Shown piece after piece: positions 1 through 5,223 of a stretch of DNA of 7,456 bases; position 1 is the first letter of the stretch; each line of letters starts with the position of its first letter. The translations under genes and the position numbers were made by a program. Source of the stretch: CF-161 sp035263645. Lineage in GTDB: Bacteria; Chloroflexota; Dormibacteria; Dormibacterales; Dormibacteraceae. Where the stretch lies: NCBI GenBank assembly GCA_035263645.1, contig DATFRD010000386.1, positions 1-7,456 of the forward strand, given 5' to 3'. The notes under the pieces were generated by a model. It worked only from the letters and a program-made list of their open reading frames with translations, made no database searches and had not been told where the DNA came from.

Positions 1-14
1 GAGAGGCAGAGCCT

Positions 15-1070
15 ATGGTCAGGGTCCTCCATATCGGCCTGGTCGCCGCGATCGCTCTGGCAGCTGCCTGCGGTGGCTCGAGCCCGCCGCCAGTGACCGG
101 GTACTCGCCGACCAGCCTCCACTTCCGATCCGACGGCACCCCCGACCTGAAGGGGCTGACCGTGCACCTGGGCAACGCCGCCGGCGACGCGACCATCGGC
201 GACACGGTGGTCTCCATCCTCGTCCAGCAGCTCAAGAAGTGGGGCGCGGACGCCGACCTCACGCTCGGCGCCAGCAACACGACCCAGCTCGCGGTCGTGA
301 GTGGCCAGCTGCAGGCCACGGCCGGCCCGCTGCCGACCGATCTCAACGCCGGCCTCGCCATCTTCGGCAACAGCCAGGTCCACGTCGACTACCTGATGGT
401 CTCCAGCAGCCTTACCGCATTGGACCAGGTGAAGGGCCGGACCATCGCCATCGCGACCACCGTCTCGCCGGACAACTACCTCCTGGACGGCGCCCTCGCG
501 AAGGCCAGGCTCACGCGCAGCGACGTCAAGATCCAGCTCACGGGCTCCAACGGCAACTCGGTGAACCAGCTCGCCCAGGGCAAGGTCGACGTGGCATTCG
601 TGCACGCGGACGCCACGCTCACCCTGCAGAAGACGGCCAGGATCAACGTCCTGGCCAACGGGGCCACGCTGGAGCCCTGGGACGCGGACAGCTACCTGAC
701 GGCCGCGCCGGACTGGCTCAAGGCCAATCCGGCCACCGCGGAGGCGCTCGACCTGGCCTGGCTGCACGCGGCCTGGGTCTTCGACCACGACAAGGCGCAG
801 TGGATCTCGAGCGCGCTGCAGTACACGAAGAACGCGGTCACGGCCGACGAGGCGAGCGCCAGCTACGACGCCCTGGCCAAGGCGGCGCCCTGGCCGGCCG
901 ACGGCACGGGCATGGAGATGGCGAGCCTCCAGAAGAACTTCGACGCCGCCAAGCAGTCCGCCCAGATCAAGGGCCAGGGCGACCGGCCCATCTCGCAGTG
1001 GGCCATCACCAGGCCGTGGACGGACGCCGTGGCGTACTTCAAGCAGCACGCCAGGGCGATCGAGTCCTGA
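15..1070 (+). CDS. ABC transporter substrate-binding lipoprotein, NMT1/SsuA/TauA-like
   Basis: This 351-residue protein is the likely extracytoplasmic solute receptor of the importer encoded by the next three genes. Residues 1-18 form a signal peptide (Arg3, then a hydrophobic stretch) ending in LAAAC, so Cys19 is the probable lipidation site; GGSSPPP after it looks like a flexible tether. The mature part has the layout of the NMT1/SsuA/TauA class: a first strand near 'LKGLTVHLG', 'LAVVSGQLQATAGPLP' where the family has its short-term ligand loop, 'VKGRTIAIATT' (the family's 'LKGKtva' motif starting lobe 2), and 'NQLAQGKVDVAFVH' (the usual 'al..G.vDa' motif). Length suits the family. The ATG at 15 has a weak AGAGG about eight bases upstream; only 14 bases of leader are visible, so the promoter lies outside. 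The stop is 34 nt before the first permease. Class assignment comes from motifs and context. The ligand cannot be read from sequence: sulfonates, nitrate, pyrimidines, riboflavin and others are possible. Confidence 0.85.
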   Translation: MVRVLHIGLVAAIALAAACGGSSPPPVTGYSPTSLHFRSDGTPDLKGLTVHLGNAAGDATIGDTVVSILVQQLKKWGADADLTLGASNTTQLAVVSGQLQATAGPLPTDLNAGLAIFGNSQVHVDYLMVSSSLTALDQVKGRTIAIATTVSPDNYLLDGALAKARLTRSDVKIQLTGSNGNSVNQLAQGKVDVAFVHADATLTLQKTARINVLANGATLEPWDADSYLTAAPDWLKANPATAEALDLAWLHAAWVFDHDKAQWISSALQYTKNAVTADEASASYDALAKAAPWPADGTGMEMASLQKNFDAAKQSAQIKGQGDRPISQWAITRPWTDAVAYFKQHARAIES

Positions 1071-1104
1071 TCGGAAGGTCGACGGCCCGGCCCCGGGGCC
1101 CCCG

Positions 1105-1947
1105 GTGAGCCAGGCGGACACCGTCGACGCGGCGGCGGCGGCCGGGACCGGCGCCAGCCCGGCCCGACGGGGCGCCGCCGCGCCCTCCTGGCGCGGTGAG
1201 GCGCTGCGCATGGCCGCCGTCGTGGCGGTGCTCGGCCTGTGGCAGGCCTCCGGGCTCTTCATGAACCCGATCTTCATCTCTACCCCCGCCGCGGTCCTCG
1301 CCGCGTTCGTCAGGATCGTGGCGGACGGCAGCCTCGCGCAGGCCTTCGTCTCCAGCCTCGGGGAGATGGCGGTCGGGCTGTCGGTCGCTACCGCCGCCGG
1401 CTTCGCCATGGGGCTCGCCATGGGCCGCCTGCGGCTCGTCGAGCGGCTGTTCGACCCCTTCGTCAGCTTCTTCAACGCCACCCCGACCATCGCCCTGCTG
1501 CCGCTGATGGAGATCTGGTTTGGCACCGACGTGCGGGCCCGGGTCGCCTTCATCGTCGTCATCTGCGTCTGGACGCTCGTCATCAACGCGCTGGCCGGGG
1601 CGCGCAACGTCCGCCGGGGCTATGCGGACGTGGGCGCCGCCTTCGGTCTGGGACCGCTGGCGACGATGTGGAAGATCGTCATCCCGGCCGCGATGCCGTA
1701 CCTCCTGGCCGGCATGCGCGTGGCCATGGCCCAGGCGACGGTCGGGATGATCCTGGGCGGCCAGGAGGTCGGCGAGAGCGGGCTCGGGGGCCTCACCGAG
1801 GCATACGGCTCCTTCTTCCAGACCGACTACCTGATCGCGGCCATCATCACCAGCACGGGGCTCGCCATGCTGCTGTTCGGCCTGCTGAAGCTGTTCCAGC
1901 GCCGGTTCTACCCATGGATCGCGGCGACCGCCGCGGCCCGCCGCTGA
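1105..1947 (+). CDS. ABC transporter permease 1 (SsuC/TauC-like)
   Basis: This 280-residue inner-membrane protein is one of two transmembrane subunits of the importer. An Ala/Arg-rich cytoplasmic N-terminus (about residues 1-33) precedes several hydrophobic segments, beginning at 'MAAVVAVLGLWQASGLF'. The family coupling (EAA) loop is visible around residues 172-196 as 'DVGAAFGLGPLATMWKIVIP', with the conserved Gly and Ile-x-Pro spacing that contacts the ATPase. 'FFNATP' sits where relatives often have 'LRaIP', and is shared with permease 2. The start is taken as GTG 1105. No good Shine-Dalgarno lies directly before it (GGAAGG at 1073-1078 is about 26 nt away). An in-frame ATG at 1210 is a possible alternative but would trim the N-terminal Arg-rich region, so GTG is preferred. 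The gene lies 34 nt after the receptor gene, and its stop overlaps the ATPase ribosome binding site, suggesting translational coupling. Confidence 0.9.
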   Translation: MSQADTVDAAAAAGTGASPARRGAAAPSWRGEALRMAAVVAVLGLWQASGLFMNPIFISTPAAVLAAFVRIVADGSLAQAFVSSLGEMAVGLSVATAAGFAMGLAMGRLRLVERLFDPFVSFFNATPTIALLPLMEIWFGTDVRARVAFIVVICVWTLVINALAGARNVRRGYADVGAAFGLGPLATMWKIVIPAAMPYLLAGMRVAMAQATVGMILGGQEVGESGLGGLTEAYGSFFQTDYLIAAIITSTGLAMLLFGLLKLFQRRFYPWIAATAAARR

Positions 1948-1952
1948 GGAGG
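1947..1952 (+). promoter_or_regulatory. Ribosome binding site AGGAGG for the ATPase gene
   Basis: A full AGGAGG begins on the last base of the permease 1 stop codon (TGA 1945-1947) and ends six bases before GTG 1959. It decides the GTG start of the ATPase and suggests that ribosomes finishing permease 1 re-initiate on the ATPase. Confidence 0.75.
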
Positions 1953-1958
1953 CAGGAC

Positions 1959-2726
1959 GTGCTGGACATCGAGGGCGTGAGCCACGTCTACGAGACCCGC
2001 CACCGCCGCGTGGAGGCGCTGCGGGAAGTCAGCCTCAGCATCCGCGAGGGCGAGTTCATGAGCTTCGTCGGGCCCAGCGGGTGCGGCAAGACGACGCTGC
2101 TCCGGATCATCGACGGGCTGACAGCGCAGAGCGCGGGCCGGGTGGTGTTCCGCGGCGTCGAGCTGACCGGTGCCCGCCGCGATATGGGCTTCGTCTTCCA
2201 GGACATCAACCTGCTGCCGTGGCGGAACGTTCGGCAGAACGTGGAGATCGGCCTGGAGGCCCGCCGGCTGCCCGCGGCCGAGCGCCGCCAGCGGGCCATC
2301 GAGGCGCTCCGGATGGTGGACCTCGAGGACGTCGCCGAGGTCCCGCCCTACACGCTCTCGGGGGGCATGCAGCAGCGGGTGGGGGTGGCGAGGGCCCTGG
2401 CCATCGACCCCCAGGTGCTCCTGATGGACGAGCCGTTCGGCCACCTCGACAACTTCACGCGCGAGACCCTCCAGATCGAGATCGCCAGGCTCTGGGCGAA
2501 GCTGGGCACCACCGTGGTCTTCGTGACCCACGACGTCGACGAGGCGATCTTCCTGAGCGATCGCATCGCCCTGTTCCGGGGCAGGCCCGGCCGGCTGACC
2601 AGGGTGATCGACGTCGACCTCCCCCGCCCCCGCTGGGAGTTCAACGTGCGCGCCCACCCGCGCGCGATCGAGATGCGAGAGGCGATCATCGAGTACCTCG
2701 GCGTGCGCGCGGACGGGCAGGGATGA
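1959..2726 (+). CDS. ABC transporter ATP-binding protein (SsuB/TauB-like)
   Basis: This 255-residue protein is the ATP-hydrolysing subunit that drives import on the cytoplasmic face. All catalytic motifs are present: Walker A GPSGCGKTT (residues 38-46), Q-loop Gln81 in FVFQD, signature LSGGMQQR (133-140), Walker B VLLMDE with catalytic Glu158, D-loop HLD (162-164) and switch His191 in VTHD. The 'LLPWRNVRQNV' segment after the Q-loop and 'HDVDEAI' after the switch histidine are typical of the nitrate/sulfonate/taurine importer ATPases. GTG 1959 is chosen because a full AGGAGG sits six bases upstream and MLDIEGVSHVY is a natural start for the first strand. The gene is the third of the operon, and its stop overlaps the start of permease 2 as ATGA (2723-2726). 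The D-loop reads FGHLD rather than the commoner FGALD; this is not expected to inactivate the enzyme. Confidence 0.95.
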   Translation: MLDIEGVSHVYETRHRRVEALREVSLSIREGEFMSFVGPSGCGKTTLLRIIDGLTAQSAGRVVFRGVELTGARRDMGFVFQDINLLPWRNVRQNVEIGLEARRLPAAERRQRAIEALRMVDLEDVAEVPPYTLSGGMQQRVGVARALAIDPQVLLMDEPFGHLDNFTRETLQIEIARLWAKLGTTVVFVTHDVDEAIFLSDRIALFRGRPGRLTRVIDVDLPRPRWEFNVRAHPRAIEMREAIIEYLGVRADGQG

Positions 2727-3535
2727 CGGTCGCCGCCGGTCCGGTGGGCGGCGGGAGGCGGCTCCGGCCGGCCCGCTGGCTCGAGCCGCTGCTCCCCATC
2801 GCGGCGGTGGCCGCCATGCTGGGAGCCTGGCAGTGGTCGGGCCGATACCTCAATCCGATCCTCATCTCCACGCCCACCGAGGTGGGGCGCGATCTCGTGG
2901 AGCTGGTCGCCCGCGGGGTCATCCTCGAGCCGCTGGCGGAGTCGCTCGAGGAGATGGTGGTCGGCGGCCTGGCCGGGATCGCGGCCGGCATCGCGATCGG
3001 CGTCGTGATGGGCCGCTACCAGGTCGTGGAGAAGGTGCTCAGCCCCTTCGTGAACTTCTTCAACGCCACCCCGCTGGTGGTCATCATCCCGCTCGTCATC
3101 ATCTGGGTCGGGATCAGCCAGAAGGCCCGGCTGCTGTTCGTCTTCCTGATCGTGCTCTGGCCCGTCCTGCTCAACACGCTGGCCGGCATCCGCAATGTCA
3201 GCCGCGGCTACGTCGACCTGGGCGCGGCCTTCGGCCTGACCGAGGCCCAGATGCTGTGGAAGGTCAGCCTGCCCGCCGCCGTGCCCTATATCCTGGCGGG
3301 CGCCAGGGTGGCCGCCGGGCTGGCCATCATCGGCATGATCGTCAGCGAGATGGAGATCAGCCTCACGGGCCTGGGCTACCTCCTCATCACGTACGGCAAC
3401 TCCTTCCTCACCGGCCGGCTGCTCGCCGTGGTCCTGGTCGCCTCCCTGTTCGGGGTCGGCAACGTGCTGCTCCTGAGGTGGGTACAGGCCGCGTTCTTCC
3501 CCTGGATCATCGGGTCGGCCGCCGACCAGCGCTGA
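2723..3535 (+). CDS. ABC transporter permease 2 (SsuC/TauC-like, paralogue of permease 1)
   Basis: This 270-residue membrane protein is the second transmembrane subunit. It is clearly paralogous to permease 1: both share 'LNPI/MNPIFIST'-type text after the first membrane helix, 'FFNATP' and the coupling loop, here 'DLGAAFGLTEAQMLWKVSLP' around residues 162-186. Over the roughly 92-residue stretch from 'PFV.FFNATP' to the end of the EAA region about half of the positions are identical by eye. The start is ATG 2723, sharing ATGA with the ATPase stop, with a purine-rich GGGCAGGG just upstream. An Arg-rich cytoplasmic N-terminus precedes the first membrane segment. Most characterised members of this class have one permease gene whose product is assumed to homodimerise, so two permeases flanking the ATPase suggest a heterodimer; alternatively the subunits may form separate pores. 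It is the last gene of the operon. Confidence 0.92.
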   Translation: MTVAAGPVGGGRRLRPARWLEPLLPIAAVAAMLGAWQWSGRYLNPILISTPTEVGRDLVELVARGVILEPLAESLEEMVVGGLAGIAAGIAIGVVMGRYQVVEKVLSPFVNFFNATPLVVIIPLVIIWVGISQKARLLFVFLIVLWPVLLNTLAGIRNVSRGYVDLGAAFGLTEAQMLWKVSLPAAVPYILAGARVAAGLAIIGMIVSEMEISLTGLGYLLITYGNSFLTGRLLAVVLVASLFGVGNVLLLRWVQAAFFPWIIGSAADQR

Positions 3536-3556
3536 GACGGGTCGCCGGGGTTCGGC

Positions 3557-3576
3557 CGGGGCGCTCCCCGCAGGGG
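3557..3576 (+). terminator. Weak overlapping GC hairpins after the ABC operon
   Basis: CGGGG-CGCT-CCCCG (3557-3570) forms a five-pair stem with a four-base loop, 21 nt after the permease 2 stop. An alternative stem, CCCC-GCA-GGGG (3566-3576), uses the same C run, so the two are mutually exclusive. No U tract follows. It may slow or end transcription of the operon, but such short GC stems are common in this background. Confidence 0.3.
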
Positions 3577-3582
3577 CCGTGG

Positions 3583-3588
3583 TAGGGT
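3583..3588 (+). promoter_or_regulatory. Possible -10 element TAGGGT before the HesB-like gene
   Basis: TAGGGT fits the TANNNT consensus of high-GC bacterial housekeeping promoters and sits in a less GC-rich patch (GGTAGGGTGAAGATAG). It would give a leader of about 70 nt before ATG 3665. No convincing -35 box lies 16-18 nt upstream. Offered as a candidate only. Confidence 0.3.
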
Positions 3589-3653
3589 GAAGATAGCTCG
3601 TTGCTCGGTCGGGCCCGGCCCGGTCGGAAGGCATACCACCTGTCGGTCACAAC

Positions 3654-3660
3654 AGGAGGA
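3654..3660 (+). promoter_or_regulatory. Strong Shine-Dalgarno AGGAGGA
   Basis: AGGAGGA ends four bases before ATG 3665 and is a near-perfect anti-16S match. It selects that ATG over the in-frame GTG at 3587, which would overlap the candidate -10 element and add 26 residues without family resemblance. Confidence 0.75.
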
Positions 3661-3664
3661 GCCG

Positions 3665-3979
3665 ATGCTCACGGTTACTGCTCCCGCCAAGGAGCTGTTG
3701 CGCACAATAGATACCCCGGACGATCGACCGCTCCGCCTCGACCCGGTGGACGGCGGCCAGCTGGGCTTCGTTGCCGGCCCGCCCCGGCCGGATGACCAGG
3801 TCGTGGAGGAGTCGGGACGGGAGGTGCTGCGGATCGCCGGCGAGGTGAGCCAGCAGCTGGACGGTCTGAACCTCGATCGCGTCGACACAGAGGAGGGACC
3901 CAGGCTCGTCATCAACCGCCTGGAGCAGGACGACTCGGATCCGGGGTACGGCCCGGATCACGGTGCGCCCGTGGCCTGA
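3665..3979 (+). CDS. Small HesB/IscA-like fold protein without cysteines
   Basis: This 104-residue acidic cytosolic protein begins MLTVTAPAKELLRTI. It then shows 'LRLDPVDGGQLGFVAGPPRPDDQVVEESGREVLR' in pieces that match, by eye, the layout of HesB/IscA (A-type Fe-S carrier) proteins: an N-terminal 'Lt.t..A...l' helix, 'lRi......G....f......p.D.vve..G..v', and a late 'LDg..ld.v....G..l.i' segment where the family has its final strands. It contains no cysteine, so it cannot ligate an Fe-S cluster in the way IscA/HesB do; cysteine-poor HesB-like proteins of this size occur in actinobacterial-type genomes, with no role known to me. The last 18 or so residues are Asp/Gly/Pro-rich and probably disordered. 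The start is fixed by AGGAGGA. It stands 129 nt after the ABC operon, possibly with its own promoter. The family call is from pattern memory and is moderate. Confidence 0.7.
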   Translation: MLTVTAPAKELLRTIDTPDDRPLRLDPVDGGQLGFVAGPPRPDDQVVEESGREVLRIAGEVSQQLDGLNLDRVDTEEGPRLVINRLEQDDSDPGYGPDHGAPVA

Positions 3980-3981
3980 CG

Positions 3982-4037
3982 GGCCGGGGCGAGGAGGCCA
4001 CGCGGCCGCGGGCGGCCGCGTGGGCCTCGTCCCGGCC
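3982..4037 (+). terminator. Long GC-rich hairpin after the HesB-like gene
   Basis: Arms 3982-4009 and 4012-4037 pair almost completely: GGCCGGG, CGAGG and CCACGCGGCCGC on the left match their complements on the right, with one G-U position and a small two-base bulge. The ideal loop is only two bases, so the innermost pairs must open. No U run follows. Starting three bases after the stop at 3979, it most likely terminates or stabilises the HesB-like mRNA. It ends two bases before the ATG of the next gene, so it may also affect that gene's translation. Confidence 0.6.
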
Positions 4038-4039
4038 TG

Positions 4040-5170
4040 ATGGGCGGCCTTTCGGGGCTGCTGGTCGCGGGCTTTCTTACCGCCTTCGCGGCCGTCGGGC
4101 AGGCACCCGCGACGTGGGATCAGGGCGTCTCGATCCCGGGCGTGTTCGACGTGTCCGGGCCACGCGCGGATGGCCGCGTCGTCGTGGCCGCGGCGGGCCG
4201 CCTGTACCTCCTGGATGCCCATGCCGGGACCGTCCAGCGGTTCGCCGACGGGCCCGGCGGGTACCAGGGGGTGAACGGGGACGAGTCCTACATCGCCGTG
4301 TCGCCGGGCGCCCCGGGGCCCGGCTGCTCGTTCGCCCGCGACGATGTCTTCGTCCTTCGGCTCAGACCCGCGGGCGGCATCCTGCGCGTCGACCAGGCCG
4401 GCGTGGCGCACGACTTCGCCACGGTCGACGGGGTCGACTCGCTGAACGGGATCACGTTCGACACCGTCGGGGCCTTCGGCCACCGGCTGCTGGTCACGGG
4501 GCCGCACGCCAACCACAGCACCGTGGCCGCGATCGACTGCAGCGGCAACGTCACGATCATCACCCGCCAGGCCCCGGTCGGGGAGGGCGGGATCGCCGTG
4601 GCTCCGGCCGGGTTCGGCGCCTTCGGCGGAGACCTCATCCTGCCGGACGAGCTCTCCGGGGCCGTCTACGCCATCGCGCCCGGCGGTGACTCGCGGCTCC
4701 TCTCCAGGCCCGCGCTGCCCACGGGAGGCGACACCGGGGTGGAGGGAGTCGGCTTCTTGCCGAAGGCTCCGGTCGCGGGCCAGTCGATCTACTTCGCGGA
4801 CCGGTACACGTCCGGGAACGCGCACCCCGGCACGGATCACCTCCTCGTCCTCGGCGGGGACCGGCTCGCCCGCGCCGGGGCGAGGCCCGGCGACCTGCTG
4901 GTCGCCACCGAGGGCGGGGCCGGGCTGGTGGGTGTGCGCTGCTCCGCCTCCTGCGACTGGTACCCGATCATCCCCGACAACCCCATCTCGCATGGGGAGG
5001 GCCACGTCCTGGTCGTGCCCGGGCCTCCGGGCCCGGCGTTCACGGCGCTGCCCCCCGAGGTCAGGCGCGCCGCGACGTCGGCGCCCGTCGCGGTCATCGC
5101 CGCGGCCGTGGCGGCGGCGCTCCTGGCGCTGACCGCTGGCGCCGCCCTGGTCCTGCGGCGCCGGCGATAG
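4040..5170 (+). CDS. Predicted secreted, membrane-anchored beta-propeller-like protein
   Basis: This is a 376-residue protein. Residues 1-22 (MGGLSGLLVAGFLTAFAAVG...) look like a signal peptide, although without the usual Lys/Arg near the start. The middle consists of repeated short beta-rich units with propeller-like strand signatures, for example 'GRVVVAAAGRLYLLDAHAGTVQRFA', 'GGDLILPDELSGAVYAIAPGG' and 'GQSIYFADRY', resembling NHL/SMP-30-type surface propellers. Cysteines at 96, 167, 301 and 305 could form disulfides outside the cell. Residues of about 350-372 form a C-terminal membrane helix followed by RRRR, a stop-transfer anchor, so the propeller should face outward. No sortase motif is present (LPPEV is not LPXTG). 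ATG 4040 has no Shine-Dalgarno and follows the hairpin directly; the frame upstream has no other standard start before the preceding gene's stop. No catalytic motif is recognised, so function is unknown. Confidence 0.75.
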   Translation: MGGLSGLLVAGFLTAFAAVGQAPATWDQGVSIPGVFDVSGPRADGRVVVAAAGRLYLLDAHAGTVQRFADGPGGYQGVNGDESYIAVSPGAPGPGCSFARDDVFVLRLRPAGGILRVDQAGVAHDFATVDGVDSLNGITFDTVGAFGHRLLVTGPHANHSTVAAIDCSGNVTIITRQAPVGEGGIAVAPAGFGAFGGDLILPDELSGAVYAIAPGGDSRLLSRPALPTGGDTGVEGVGFLPKAPVAGQSIYFADRYTSGNAHPGTDHLLVLGGDRLARAGARPGDLLVATEGGAGLVGVRCSASCDWYPIIPDNPISHGEGHVLVVPGPPGPAFTALPPEVRRAATSAPVAVIAAAVAAALLALTAGAALVLRRRR

Positions 5171-5223
5171 AGGAGAGGAGGCACCCCTTCGCTTCCCTGA
5201 CCACCTCCAGCGCCGAGGACGCT

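Noticed and set aside
1089..1100. Palindrome GGCCCCGGGGCC between receptor and permease 1
   Set aside because: Twelve bases with no loop and only G/C are expected often in this composition; no terminator tail or further symmetry supports a function.
1908..3634. Long minus-strand open frames opposite the ABC genes
   Set aside because: They are products of high GC content opposite strongly supported transporter genes; their translations are Arg/Pro/Gly/His-rich without any family motif.
3587..3664. GTG 3587 as the start of the HesB-like gene
   Set aside because: The added 26 residues show no family resemblance, the GTG overlaps a candidate -10 element, and AGGAGGA sits directly before ATG 3665.
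5030..5170. Sortase signal at the C-terminus of the propeller protein (LPPEV before the membrane helix)
   Set aside because: It lacks the Thr-Gly of LPXTG and lies about 20 residues from the helix, so a plain transmembrane anchor is the better reading.
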